From positions 868,001 through 932,000 of the forward strand of contig OZ037886.1 of NCBI GenBank assembly GCA_964035575.1: a DNA stretch of 64,000 bases, written 5' to 3'. The translations under genes were made by a program, and so were the position numbers. Numbering within the stretch: position 1 is the first letter of the stretch; each line of letters starts with the position of its first letter. This stretch comes from Rhynchopus sp. YZ270_cl-10. Its lineage: Eukaryota > Euglenozoa > Diplonemea > Diplonemida > Diplonemidae. The notes under the pieces are model-generated. The model did not search any database and was not told the origin of the DNA. It saw nothing but the letters and a program-made list of their open reading frames with translations. This document shows, in pieces, positions 20,679 to 31,306 of this stretch.

Positions 20679-21233
20679 AAAAAAAAAAACCCTTATTCAT
20701 CCAACCAAAACTTTTTCGAAGAAAAAAAAACCCAAATATTATTAATTGCGACGTTACAAAACAAAGAAAAGTAGAGTTTTTGCACAAAGCTATGAACTAC
20801 ACTTTTCCAACACTTTAATTTTAAAAAAAAAACAACACACACACACAATCATGGGGAGGCACCAAAACTTTCTTACCTACTAAACAGCAGTACGAAGGGG
20901 GGTCTCAAAACTCAAACAATACTGCTGTTTACATAAGAAAGTTTTGATGTCTCCCCGTAAAGGGAAAAACAACAACAAATATCCTGCAACCCAACTCTGT
21001 GCATTTTTTTGTATCACTTTCCCTCCACCCCCTCCCCTCAATTTTTTTTGTCCAGACTTACGAAATACCCTGCAAGCAAAGTCAACAGACACCACCCTCT
21101 CGATGTGTTCTCTTCTCCCAAGCAAAGAGGCACTGCATGGAGTTGTATTCGTCTTTCCTAGTAGATCTTCCCCCCTTTTTTTTCTTTTTTACACAATCCT
21201 AGACACCTCACAGCACCCCCAAAAGACACAGAA

Positions 21234-22455
21234 ATGCGGTTCTTCGCACCCCTTTTGAGCGTACTGCTTTTTGGGGTATGCAAGGTTGCCTCTGGGCCCA
21301 CCAATGAGAAGTTTGAGTACTCAGGAATGTCCTTCACAGACGAACGGTACTGCCCCAACGTCTCCATGGGCAGTGAGGTGTCGCACGACTCTCTGAAACA
21401 CCTCAAGACGACCGGCACGAACTATGTAGGGGTAGTGGTGACGCAGTACTCAGAGAATATGAACAGTACAGAGATCTTTCGCGTCGACGACCCTGTGTCG
21501 TGCACCTGCACGAAGACCGGATACTGCAAGACCGCGACAGATGAGGGTGTGCGGACCACCATCCGCCAGACCCATGCGCTCGGCATGTCTGTCATGCTCA
21601 AACCGCACATCGACTTTCTCAACGACGCCCCCTTACACTGGAGGGGAAACATCGGGGAGCACTTCACCGCCTCCGACTGGGACACATGGTTCGAGGAATA
21701 CACACGCTTTATCCTGCACTACGCACACATGGCAGAGGAAGAGGGTGTCAAAACCTTCGCCGTCTCCACAGAGCTGATCACACCAAGTCTCCAGGAGGCA
21801 CATTGGCGGAAGCTTATCCCCCTCATCCGCAAGGCATTCTCAGGGGAGCTGACCTCTGCAGCAAATTGGTCGCCCGCAGTCGGGCCAGGGGAGGTGACAG
21901 ACAAGATGTGGTGGGACCTGGTTGACTTCATTGGGGTTGATCAGTACTACATGAAGACGAACTACAGCCTCGTCAACGGGAAGTTCCCGACCAGGGAGGA
22001 ACTGCTTCTTCTCTGGGAACCCATTGAGTGGCAGCTGCACAACCTCAGCACCGTATGGGGCAAGCCAGTTGTCTTCACTGAAATCGGCTTCTGTGCAGGA
22101 TACAACGCTGACTGTTACGCCAACAACGGTGGACTTCAGCCGCTTCTGCCGAACGCATCATCTCTTGACTCGCAGGCACTGCAGTTTGAGGCGACCATGG
22201 TTGCATTTGGCAAGCACGACTGGTTCAAAGGTGTCTTCTGGTGGAACTGGAACACAGGTATGATTTTTTTTTTGAAATCCAAGGGAAATAAAATTGAAAA
22301 TAATAATCACAGACGCCGCATTCGGTGGCCTCAACAACAGTTGCATGGACCCTAAGTTCAAGCCCTCAGAAGACGTCATCCGTCAGTGGTACCACGCAAC
22401 AGAGGACAAACCCTCACCCCCGTCTTATGAGGCCTCGTGCTACTGTTGGTTGTGA
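21234..22455 (+). CDS. Secreted glycoside hydrolase, TIM-barrel (GH113-like), 2 exons
   Basis: Exons 21234-22257 and 22313-22455 join in phase 1, giving 388 residues. A signal peptide (MRFFAPLLSVLLFGVCKVASG) is followed by a barrel. KPHIDF, FAVSTEL (Glu180) and VVFTEIGF (Glu283) sit where GH113 and related clan A enzymes hold the acid/base and nucleophile, and GVFWWNWNTDAAFGG, completed by the splice, gives the usual late WxW. These enzymes cut beta-linked polysaccharides such as mannan; the substrate here is not known. Many Cys pairs (CTCTK, CYANN, SCYCW) fit an extracellular protein. Likely used in feeding or wall digestion. The start is the first ATG after a long pyrimidine stretch. Confidence 0.78.
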
Positions 22456-23528
22456 GGGGTGTGTTAACGTGTGTCGTATCGTAGCATACTGAGGGTGATA
22501 CTTCCCTATTCTGTTAGAAAAGCATGTCATTCCGTTGGCAGGCATGTGTTGTGCAAATATAGTGGAAACAGGGCAAAAGCCGAACCGCTAAAGGGTGTCA
22601 CAGTAGGGCAGAATCTAGCTCACCCAAGAAGTTGTCTGGTGGATGTCGCTGACTCCCCTCCCCCGTTTGTTTCCTGAATCCTGAGGAAGTGGGGGAGAGA
22701 ATAACAGTGCTCGAAGTGGAGGAGAGGGCGCTGGAGGTGGTGGCAGATCATCAGAGAGATAAGGCCGTTTTTTTCTGGGATGTTCAAAAAAATAATAATG
22801 TGCAAACGTGTGTTGGAGGGCATAAAAGCCGTCTCCGTTCTCTTCTTTAACGCGGTTTTCTTCTGAAAGTGTGTTCACCAAGGGCGTGGGGCATTGAAGC
22901 TGGTTCCGAAATGTACAATCACCAACCCCTCTACTTTTATACTTTTCTTGTAACTTAGCGACTGCATATCACATCAATCACAACGGCCTTCCGCACGCAG
23001 TACCTACCTCACCGGGTGAATGAAGACATCACTCTCCACGGTCCCTTAATGAGTACGAGATACTTTCCTTCAGATGAACGACCTTCAACAAGCAGCACAG
23101 TACCTACCTCACCGGGTAAGTGTCGACATCACTTTCCACGGTCCCTTAATGAGTACGAGACACTCCACAAGCGTGATACACAAAGCAGCACAGTACCTAC
23201 CTCACCGGGTGAATGAAGACATCATTCTCCACGGTCCCTTAATGAGTACGAGATACTCCCCTCTTTCTGTCGTGACCAGCATCAAGCACAGCACAGTACC
23301 TACCTCACCGGGTAAGTGTCGACATCACTTTCCACGGTCCCTTAATGAGTACGAGATACTTTCCTTTGAGCTGTGAAAGCTGTGCCAGCCATTCAGCCCT
23401 GAATGGATAGGAGGCACATGGTCTTCTCTCTCTGCGGAGAAATGCTACCCATCACACCACAATAGCAACAACAACACAACACGACACCATCACCACACCA
23501 GGATACCACACACTTGAGAAAGAAAGCA
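22456..23528. other. Gene-free stretch with tandem repeats
   Basis: The second half carries four 67-bp repeats. Nothing coding is seen. Confidence 0.6.
22998..23360 (+). repeat. Four 67-bp repeats in an A-B-A-B order
   Basis: Copies lie at 22998-23064, 23098-23164, 23191-23257 and 23294-23360. All start CAGTACCTACCTCACCGGGT and end TACGAGAYACT. Copies 1 and 3 continue GAATGAAGACATCA; copies 2 and 4 continue AAGTGTCGACATCA. Unrelated spacers of 33, 26 and 36 bases separate them. The array ends 168 bases before the E2-like start codon. It could be a regulatory array or a small-RNA cluster. Confidence 0.85.
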
Positions 23529-25205
23529 ATGTCTTCGTCGATGGAAAAGATTGTGATGCGCCAGCTGAAGCAGCTTGCAGAGAACCCTATTGAGGGTGTG
23601 TGCGCTGCGCCTGCAGAGGATGGGAACCTGCGGGAGATCCACTGCACTGTGGTGGGGCCGCCTGGGACAAAGTACGAGGGGGTGGCGATCCACTTTGTGC
23701 TTGAGCTGGATGAGCAGTACCCTGTGAAGGCGCCGCATGCGTTCTTTGTGACGCACATCACGTACCACGGGGGTGCGGAGGTGCGCGACGACAAGGGGCG
23801 GATTGCGGTGTGCCTGAACCTGTTTGGGAACTTTGGGTTTGTGCACACGGAGTGGGGGAAGTCGGCGGAGGGGTGGTCTGCTGCGTACACTCTGGAGACG
23901 GTGCTTGTGCAGATGCAAAGTGTGCTGCACGACGACTACCTTGCGCAGGACCGGGAAAGTGTGGCGAAGACGAAGAAGGCGGCAGCGTCTGTGAAGTGCA
24001 ACTGTGGACACACTGCGTCGTGCCCGTACCCAGCCATCCCAACTGCGGCAGATGTGGCGGCGGCGCTGTCGGTGCAGCGCGAGCGTGGTGTGGGTGCTGT
24101 TGGCGGGGCCGACGCAGCTGCGCCGACGTGCTATGTGTCTGGGGTGAAGTACAACGAGGGCGGGTGTGTGATGGGACTCGGGGTGTGCGTGGCACGCAAC
24201 GGGTCCGTCACGACACCTGCGGAGTACCTGAGTTTGGATGCGTTCAAGGGTGGGGCACAGCGGAGCAGCGACAATGTGAAGGAGTTCAAGCACTTCCTGC
24301 CGCTGTCGATTGATGCGGAGCACCACAAGCGTGCTGTCGGGGGTCAGGAGGACGGAGAAGGGGAAGGGGAAGGGAAGCCGTCCCGCGAACTGACAACAAC
24401 AATGGCACAGGTGTGTGGAGAGGTGTACAAGCGCCACGGACTGGGAGGTGCGCTGGCGTCTGTGTGTGGGCAGATGATGACAGGGCTTGTGGTGGAGGTG
24501 ATGAACCAGAAGGGTGGGGGGAAGACGTCGGACAGGTTCATCGACTGCTACTTCCAGCTGCTGCTGCTGCTGGAGCGTGTGGACGTGGCGACAAAGGGGA
24601 AGGTGCGTGCGTACGTGCGTGAGGAGCTGCTGCGGCCGTTTGTGGAGACGCCTGCTGCACGCGGGAAGGACAAGACACCGAATCTGGGGACGCTGCTGGC
24701 GCTGCTGCCGCTGTCGGGGTACACGTGGGCAGAGGTGCGGGAGCCGATGTGCTTTGAGGTGGGTGCACGGAATGTGTTCTGGGTGGTGGAGGGGCCACGC
24801 AGCGAGGGCCCGCATCCGGAGCTGAAGAACGAGGATGCGCCTGAGCGCTGCACGAAGATGTTTGCGGCAACAGGTGTGTCGCGCAAGCTCGTGTGCTTCC
24901 AGCGCCGTTTTCTGGAGATTGCGGCTGCGGTGGACGTGGACACACTGGAGAAGGGACACGGGTGTGTGGACGAGGCTACGAAGCAGCTCATCAAGCGCAC
25001 CCACGAGGAGGTGGGGGCAATGCAGACGTGGGACGAGCACCACGCCTTCCTCGGACTTGAGCAGCTCTCGGACGCAGCACACACACAGCGGCTGGTGGAG
25101 GAGATGCGTCGCAGTGCAGCTGCAGGCTACCATGGCGGGCGTGGTGGGAAGAAGGGCGGCAAAGGCGGCAAGGGCAAAGGAAAGGGTGGCAAGGGTCGCT
25201 ACTGA
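23529..25205 (+). CDS. E2 ubiquitin-conjugating-like protein with long C-terminal domain
   Basis: 558 residues, single exon. Residues 1-150 are a UBC fold: GPPGTKYEGVAIHFVLELDEQYPVKAPHAFF, then RIAVCLNLF with the candidate catalytic Cys95, and a SAAYTLETVLVQMQSVL helix. The usual HPN triad is not seen. A Cys/His-rich linker (CNCGHTASC) follows, then a domain with GVKYNEGGCVMGLGV and FKHFLPL near 205-255, and a helical part with KTPNLGTLLALLPLSGYTW near 375-395. From memory this is a recurring protist architecture of UBC plus a large conserved extension. The last 20 residues are Gly/Lys repeats, suggesting RNA or membrane contact. It presumably accepts ubiquitin from an E1. The start is the first ATG after a TTG that opens the frame. 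Confidence 0.75.
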   Translation: MSSSMEKIVMRQLKQLAENPIEGVCAAPAEDGNLREIHCTVVGPPGTKYEGVAIHFVLELDEQYPVKAPHAFFVTHITYHGGAEVRDDKGRIAVCLNLFGNFGFVHTEWGKSAEGWSAAYTLETVLVQMQSVLHDDYLAQDRESVAKTKKAAASVKCNCGHTASCPYPAIPTAADVAAALSVQRERGVGAVGGADAAAPTCYVSGVKYNEGGCVMGLGVCVARNGSVTTPAEYLSLDAFKGGAQRSSDNVKEFKHFLPLSIDAEHHKRAVGGQEDGEGEGEGKPSRELTTTMAQVCGEVYKRHGLGGALASVCGQMMTGLVVEVMNQKGGGKTSDRFIDCYFQLLLLLERVDVATKGKVRAYVREELLRPFVETPAARGKDKTPNLGTLLALLPLSGYTWAEVREPMCFEVGARNVFWVVEGPRSEGPHPELKNEDAPERCTKMFAATGVSRKLVCFQRRFLEIAAAVDVDTLEKGHGCVDEATKQLIKRTHEEVGAMQTWDEHHAFLGLEQLSDAAHTQRLVEEMRRSAAAGYHGGRGGKKGGKGGKGKGKGGKGRY

Positions 25206-25319
25206 TGAGGATGATGACAAATCTCCCACTCCCTCTCTCTCTCTCACTCTAACCTTCTTGGATGAGCAACAGTTCGTGTCATGCGAACCTGCTCTCTGAG
25301 ACACTTTCCCCTCTTTTTT

Positions 25320-25349
25320 GATGTGTGTGCACGGGAGACACATTCATCA
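25320..25349 (+). repeat. Family D hairpin
   Basis: GATGTGTGTGCACGGGAGAC, then ACATTCATCATC. Confidence 0.65.
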
Positions 25350-25556
25350 TCTTGCAAAGTTTGTTTTCATTCCAACGTTTTGTTTTTCTGGCTGTGGATA
25401 TTCGGACACAACCCATGATTCTTCACAGAGTGAGTCAATCAGTTGACACTCTCACTTCAACAACGATATTTTAGCAACATTTATTTTATTACCACAACAC
25501 CACTTATCTTTGAAGCTTTCTCGCCTTTTTTGGTTCAACCCCCTTCCCATTTCTTG

Positions 25557-25587
25557 GATGTGCACATGAGGTGAAGCACATTCATCT
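25557..25587 (+). repeat. Family D hairpin, diverged
   Basis: GATGTGCACATGAGGTGAAG, then CACATTCATCTG. Confidence 0.55.
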
Positions 25588-26318
25588 GAATCAATTTTAT
25601 TTCTATATTTTTTCTAACCTTCGCACAATATTAGCACACGCCACCCTGCTGCTCCCTGATCTGGGTGCTGTACGGGAAGGCGAACAACACACAACCCCTC
25701 TCACCCTCACCCACAGTGTGAGAACATAACCACTCTTCAATAAGAACACCCCCACCTACCAACCCACCTCCTTTTACGAACCCTTTCCCCCATGTTTTAC
25801 ATCAAAAGTCTTTCACACGGACGTAACTTACTGCACAACGTGATCCAACCACAACACTGTTTACGCAGTTTCCACACCACACCCACCACACATTCATTTG
25901 TCCCTCCGTCCCCCGATGGTTTTGATTATCACGCTGCATACCACTGTTTTATTACGAGAAACAAAACAACCCCCTCACCACCCCTCCCGCAGCACACACA
26001 GAACAACACAGCGCACGCAGGATATCAGCGTAGCAGCACTTTGTCTCCCCCCCACCCCACCCCACCCCACCCATACACCCCCCTTAGAATCAAATGCCCC
26101 GTTCAGGCATGCGCATCTCTACAAACCGTGTACCACCTCTCCCCATCGGCTCCTCCTCCGCAATGCGTGGATTGAACGGCCACAACTCGCCGCGTTTGGT
26201 ATGGCCTCGTTCCATCATATGGGTTACCCTTGTGCAAAGCCAATCTGATGCTGTACAAAACGATGATAAAACTGGACATTTTTGGGGGGTTTTTTTTTTT
26301 TTTGGAAAATTTAAATTA

Positions 26319-26763
26319 CTGGGGGGGGCCGAATAAACGAGGTAATTCGAATAAAGCACGTACGTCGAATAAAGCACGCATTTGAAAAATGGGTTTTTTG
26401 CTTTTTTTTCCGTCGAATAAAGCACGTACGTGTTTTATTCGACTTTTTGAACTTTTCCTGTGTTGTAACAAGGTAGTTCGTATTTTGTGAAAATTTAAGT
26501 CGCTGAAATTTTGTCCATTTTTCCGTATATCCCCCACCACAAGCCGGGATTGGCTCGGAAATGCAACAAAATCACCTCTTGGGCGAAAAAAAATCGAAAA
26601 AAAAATTGCGACTGGAAAAAGTTTCCAAAAAGTTCGAAAAGGCGAATAAAGCACGTACGTGCTTTATTCGCCTTTTCGAACTTTTTTTTTTTTTTAAACC
26701 TCAGGATCTGAAGTGTAGGGACGCCTAATAAAACACGTACGTGCTTTATTCGACCCCCCCCAG
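26319..26763. mobile_element. Foldback (MITE-like) element, 445 bp
   Basis: The ends are CTGGGGGGGGCCGAATAAA and its near inverted complement, with TA on both sides. Inside, GAATAAAGCACGTACG and its inverse recur, including a perfect palindrome at about 26622-26684 centred on ACGT. The TA flanks fit a Tc1/mariner-type origin. No transposase frame. Confidence 0.65.
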
Positions 26764-26787
26764 TAAGGTCGCGAAAAAGTTTACAAA

Positions 26788-27778
26788 ATGTATAGGTTAA
26801 TGTTATCTGAGGTTTTCAAATTGAAGGTTCGATACTGAAATTTAAAGAGACATCAACAACCCAACTCTACAGGCAACAAGCGTGAAGAGCGGTGCTGTCA
26901 ACGGCGCACGGCATCGAGAGGAGTCGTCACGTCTGGAGGGACGACGTCTGCGGGACCACGTCCTGCGTGCGGGGCGGGTTGTGCTTGATGTGGGGCTTTG
27001 GGTGAAACAGGTGTGCGGGACACCAACGGAGGAGGACCGGAGTGCGACGTGGCACCCCGACGCTGCAAGCGACAACACTTCCTCGGGGTCTGTGGGGCCG
27101 GACGACGAACAGCAGCCCTCCTCCTATCGGCGCGACGCTGTGTGCGACGCACCTGTCTCACCACGCCTCCCTGGCCTTGCTTACAAGGTTCCCTTTGGTG
27201 TCCACGTCAACAGAGGAGGAGGAGGACAACCACGTACACCCCGTAGTGTGGCTGCCTCCGCCTCTGCTTCAGCGCGGTTCCGTGCAAACCAAACAACACC
27301 ACAGAAAAACGGTTTTATCGGAATCGAGGTCAGCACCGACAGATACTCCGGCATCGAAGGGCTGAAGGTGGTGCGTGTCTCCGGGGGGTCTCCTGCAGCG
27401 GAGGGTGGTGTGCGGGCAGGGGACTACCTCAGACGCATTAATGATGTGGCAGTGCATTCGCGGGGCGGGCTGCGGGAGGCGTTGTCGGTGGCGAAGGGGA
27501 AGGCGCTGTACGTTGATGTCTTCCGTCCGACATCGACGATTGTGAGACTCTGTATTGTACCAGGGAAGGTCGAGGCAGGGGGTGCGGGAGGCAAAAATGA
27601 ACCGCCCCGTTCAAACAGAGACAAACGCAGTGCATGTGCAGGGTCGACATCCGCCACCCCCCGTGCAGCCAAGTCAAGTCGCTACGTCTACGTGCCACAA
27701 CCCTCTTCACAAAGGAGCGCCTCAGGGAACAGACGGCGTGGTGCTTCTTCTGGAGTGCGCAAGCTGACCTCTCCTTGA
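26788..27778 (+). CDS. PDZ-domain protein (first exon tentative)
   Basis: The main exon is 26873-27778. It has no Met codon at all in frame, so an upstream start is needed. I propose an exon 26788-26811 (MYRLMLSE) with donor GTTTTC and acceptor CTCTACAG, giving 309 residues; this part is weak. Residues about 154-233 form a PDZ domain: NGFIGIEVSTD, GLKVVRVSGGSPAAEGGVRAGDYLRRINDVAV and GLREALSVAKGKALYVDVFRP. The carboxylate-loop position is GFIGIEV. The rest is basic, Ser/Pro/Arg-rich and probably disordered. It should bind short C-terminal peptides; the partner is unknown. The proposed start lies 25 bases from the end of the neighbouring foldback element, so that insertion may shape its 5' end. 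Confidence 0.6.
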
Positions 27779-27825
27779 TTTTTTTGTCAAAGGAAAATGT
27801 GATTTTTTTTCTTTTTGGAAAGAAA

Positions 27826-27872
27826 ATAGTAGGAGCTCATCCTCGGGTGTCTACTAATACAACCAAGTTTTC
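27826..27872 (+). repeat. Family A repeat
   Basis: ATAGTAGGAGCTCATCCTCG to ACAACCAAGTTTTC, then an A run. It begins about 48 bases past the PDZ gene stop. Confidence 0.7.
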
Positions 27873-28305
27873 AAAAAAAAAAAAAAAAAAGAGAAAGAGA
27901 AAAATAGTCCGCTGTCCCTTTGGGAGTGCCGTCTCTAGGTATCCTCACCTTTTCAAAAAAGATAGCATTATCGTGCAGAGCCTCTTGGTGGAGGTGATTG
28001 ATCGATGTAAAAAAATGGGGAGTTTTATTTTATTGCGTGAGGGAGGAAGTGAGCAGTATATAATTGGTGGATCACACGAAAATGGAGGTTTTTTTTTTTT
28101 TCCACGTTTTTTTCCCCCTTCTCTTCTCCCCCCCCCCCCTCAGGGGTTATTTTATTGACCCTCCCCCGTTGTCAATATTTTTTTTTTTTTTTCCAGTAGA
28201 GCTTTTTGAACGAAAATATTGCAGAAAATAAACAAATCCTCCTCCGGAGGAGGTGGATGCCGTTTCTTTATGAGCATCTTAGGCGTTTCTTTTTTTTGTT
28301 GTTGT

Positions 28306-28335
28306 TGTACAGAACCTGTCTTGTGGTGATTATAC
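28306..28335 (+). repeat. Family I fragment
   Basis: TGTACAGAACCTGTC, then TTGTGGTGATTATAC. Confidence 0.35.
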
Positions 28336-28424
28336 AACAACAAAAAAAAAGATGGGAGAAGGGATGGGATGTGTACATGTACTTTACTTTACTTAAAAAT
28401 TTTCATTTTGTCTTTTTATATTGA

Positions 28425-28450
28425 AGATGTGTGCACGAGAGGCACATCTT
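28425..28450 (+). repeat. Family D hairpin
   Basis: AGATGTGTGCACGAGAGGCA, then CATCTT. Loop ACGAGAG. Confidence 0.65.
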
Positions 28451-28480
28451 AATTTTTTTTTGGGGGTACTTTTTTTAAAA

Positions 28481-28514
28481 AGTGCACTGTCATGAGAGGG
28501 ATGTATATTTCAAC
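28481..28514 (+). repeat. Family B core
   Basis: GTGCACTGTCATGAGAGGGA, then TATTTCAACTC. Confidence 0.6.
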
Positions 28515-29101
28515 TCTCTGTTTTAAAGGTGGGTATGTGGGTATGGGGGGAAACTAGCTTTTGTTTTAACTCAATTTTCTTTGACGAGCGGCCCAGCTTG
28601 CCTCTGAATGCAGGTGGTATCACTTCATCATTTCTGCACAATAAAACAAAGGCTACAGTCCTCCCAAGCGTTGTGCACCCTTCGAAAATATTTGTCTTTG
28701 TTTTTTTTTGGAAAAAACTCATTCCAAGAAAAACAATAACACCCACGGGTGCAAAAGACAGGCAAAAAAAAAAAAAATATGGCAATGGTTCCCTGGAAAC
28801 GTGTTTCCGTTTCTCACTATGGTGAAATATTGTTCCGTGCTTATGTCAGGAATTCCAAAAAAAAAATTTTAGAGGATCTGATGAGAGTTCTACTAACTAT
28901 ATTTTAACCTAGGTTCAGATATCAAAACCTGGTGTTCACTTTTTGCGAGGCAAATATGGAAGAAAAAAAAAATGCAATTTCCCCGTTTCTTTGTAAACCC
29001 CCTCTCCCCTTTATTTTGTCAGCACAAACGATATTTTTTTTTTAGAAGGTGACTTTTTTTTGCACGGCAAGACCTGGCTCATTTTACCAATATTTATGTA
29101 A

Positions 29102-29145
29102 GGTGACTAAGCACGAGAGGCTTCGGGGCATCTTATAAACTTTTC
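29102..29145 (+). repeat. Family E hairpin
   Basis: GGTGACTAAGCACGAGAGGC, then GGGGCATCTTATAAACTTTTC, a T run and TTTCAG. The tract looks like a complete minimal intron ending at 29176. Confidence 0.7.
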
Positions 29146-29305
29146 TTTTTTTTTTTTTTTTAAATCTCCCTTTCAGGATTCTTCCATTCTTTAACATTAA
29201 ATGTCATAATGAGTTTCGGTGGAATCGAAGGGTGGTACCTCACACCGCTTTCTCTTCAAAGCGGGTATTTCCTTAGGTTCGTCTTTCGCAATATTTTTCT
29301 ATTTT

Positions 29306-29395
29306 TCTCTGGGGTTCGACAACCCCCACAGAGAACCAATGCCTTTACGTCCAATGTACAGTGAGGCATTTTGCACCTTTTTTTTTAACTTCTCT
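29306..29395 (+). repeat. Family C double hairpin
   Basis: Hairpin 1 is TCTCTG/CAGAGA with GGGTT/AACCC inside. Hairpin 2 is AATGCCT/AGGCATT. TTGCACC and a T run follow. Confidence 0.65.
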
Positions 29396-29403
29396 TTTTT
29401 AAA

Positions 29404-29437
29404 AGACGTAATGTGTACTCTGTAAGGCACATTCATC
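29404..29437 (+). repeat. Family D hairpin, diverged
   Basis: GACGTAATGTGTACTCTGTA, then AGGCACATTCATC. Confidence 0.5.
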
Positions 29438-29559
29438 TTTTTCAAATTTTCATTTTTTTATTCAGCCTTTGTATTTAAAGATCCTCCTCCAGCTGATTTT
29501 TCCTGAATTTTGGTGGAGTTTTTGGTGGTATTACAATCACTTGAACACCATCAGACACC

Positions 29560-29595
29560 ACCAAATTTCAAGCAAGATCAAGTGGCTCCTCACAT
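29560..29595 (+). repeat. Family K repeat
   Basis: CCACCAAATTTCAAGCAAGA, then TCAAGTGGC. A relative lies in an intron at 49826. Confidence 0.4.
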
Positions 29596-29839
29596 AACCG
29601 CCCCCTTTATACAAAATTGTAAACTGTTATCATTCAGGTTGATGCAGTTTTATATAAAAAAAAACTTTCCCACACTATGTTTCAACTCCCAACGAAGAAA
29701 AAAAAAACGGAAAGTGAGGTTTTTTTTAGGTACACACTGTTACCTCAATTTTATCGAAAAAAAAAAGAAAAGAAAAAAAACACTTCATCTGTCCTGAAGT
29801 AAATATCATCAAGAGTATGATATTGACCTTCCCTTCTAA

Positions 29840-29863
29840 AAGATGTGTACAGAGGCACATTCT
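29840..29863 (+). repeat. Family D hairpin, short
   Basis: AGATGTGTACAGAGGCACAT, then TCTC. Confidence 0.5.
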
Positions 29864-29883
29864 CAAGATTTTTTTTTGACATC

Positions 29884-29914
<31 letters not shown>

Positions 29915-30183
29915 GGCCGTCTTTGTTTTTTTGCCATTTCCGTGTGTTGTAGAATGTTCACTCCCCCTTCCTCCTAATAAGGTGATATGAGAAGTTCAGA
30001 TGGAAAAAAGGGGGGTGGAGGAGGGGGAAGGTGTTTGGACAGTGGCCTGGTAGGCAGACCCGTTCTCCTCGCATTCCCCGTATATTTTTTTTTTTTTTGT
30101 CTTTTTGTTGATCCCTCACCATATACTATCAATTTATTGATTGCATATGATGAAAATACTTTTGTCTTTTTTTCTCTGTAAGA

Positions 30184-30896
30184 TGGGGTGGCGACAAGGG
30201 GGGTCGGAACTGGGCAGTCACGAAAAATCACGAAAAATCACAAAGAATCATTTTTCTTCTTTGTGATTCTTTGCGACAGGTCGTGATTTTTTGTGACCTT
30301 TTTGCGATTTTTTGTGATTTTTTGTGATGTTTTGTGATCTTTTGTGATCTTTTGTGATTTTTTGTGATCGGCATATTTTGAGATGAGCTTTTTTTTGTCC
30401 CACTCTGGCACTGTGTATGCTGTGTATACCGTGAAAACTGTGTATACTGTGGAAATTGACCAAAAACGAGAACTTGTCCATTTCGGCAAATTGACCCCAC
30501 CACTGGCCAGACGGATTCCGGAAATGCAAATGCCGATGTTTAAAAATTTCACCAATGAAAACAAAACAAAAATTTCCAACAACAAACAACACATGAATGC
30601 CCCCCAAAACGGCATGACATCTGGTAGAAACAGGGTAGGGAATCGGTTATGCAGCCACGCCGAAAAAGTTCAATTTTAAGCGAAACTTACACGCAGAACT
30701 GAGAACAACTGAGCACAACTGAACACAATTCCACCACAATTACAGCACAATTGCAGCAGCCCAAAACGGTACACTTTTGTGATTTTTTGTGATTTTTCGT
30801 GATTTTTTGTGAATTTTTGTGATTATTTGTGATCGAGAGAATTTGAAAATATTTTTTGTGAATATTTTTTTCCACACCCCCCCTGTCGCCACCCCA
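30184..30896. mobile_element. Inverted-repeat element, 713 bp, with 5-bp target duplication
   Basis: The ends TGGGGTGGCGACA and TGTCGCCACCCCA are inverted repeats. TAAGA stands directly on both sides (30179-30183 and 30897-30901). Both sub-terminal parts are made of GTGATTTTTT-type repeats in opposite senses, and the middle has TGTGTATAC-type repeats. No transposase is encoded. The 5-bp duplication does not point to one superfamily. Confidence 0.75.
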
Positions 30897-31306
30897 TAAG
30901 ATGTGTTGCCGTCAGGTTCACGTCATTAGTTTTTATTTCAAAATTTTTCTTCTATTTCTCCCAAAATCCATCCCATCCCACCCCAATCCCATACCCAACA
31001 CACACACTTAGAAACCTTTCCCTTGTACCACTCCCAACCCCGTATTTATTTAATTTAGAGTTGATTTGTCTGCACCCCCTCAGAAGAAAAAAAAAAAAAA
31101 AAAAGAAACGCGTTGGTGTGGAGGGAGGGGAAATGGGGGTTGGCAAAAAAAAAAAAAAATGACGCACAAAAACAAAAGGTCTCAGAATATTTGTTGGTTA
31201 CGTTTCTCCCCAATTCCTACACATCCTCTCGCTTCCAGGGACGCCCCCCCCTCCCTCTCCCCTCCCCTTATACACGTCCCCAAATCCTTAACACACATTT
31301 CTTCCA

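Larger units (their letters stand above)
17619..21233. other. 3.6-kb gene-free stretch rich in foldback elements
   Basis: No credible gene. It contains at least four inverted-repeat elements and copies of repeat families B, C (tail), D, E, F, G and I, each listed separately. Confidence 0.65.
25206..26787. other. Gene-free stretch with two D hairpins and a foldback element
   Basis: C-rich and A-rich DNA. A frame from 25792 (about 127 codons) is Pro/His/Thr-rich and unconvincing. Confidence 0.55.
27779..31306. other. 3.5-kb gene-free stretch
   Basis: Homopolymer-rich DNA with copies of families A, B, C, D, E, I and K and one 713-bp inverted-repeat element. Confidence 0.6.

Noticed and set aside
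22998-23360. CRISPR-like array (repeats with unrelated spacers)
   Set aside because: Repeats of 67 bp, only four copies, an alternating subtype pattern, and a eukaryotic genome.
23490-25343. Minus-strand frame of 617 codons over the E2-like gene
   Set aside because: Shadow frame; the + strand frame has the UBC fold and a proper start.
25792-26175. + strand frame of 127 codons with an ATG
   Set aside because: Pro/Thr/His-rich with no domain or protein-like periodicity; C-rich intergenic DNA explains it.
30228-30615. Minus-strand frames rich in Lys-Asn-His-Lys repeats
   Set aside because: They are GTGATTTTTT-type repeats of the 713-bp element read in reverse.
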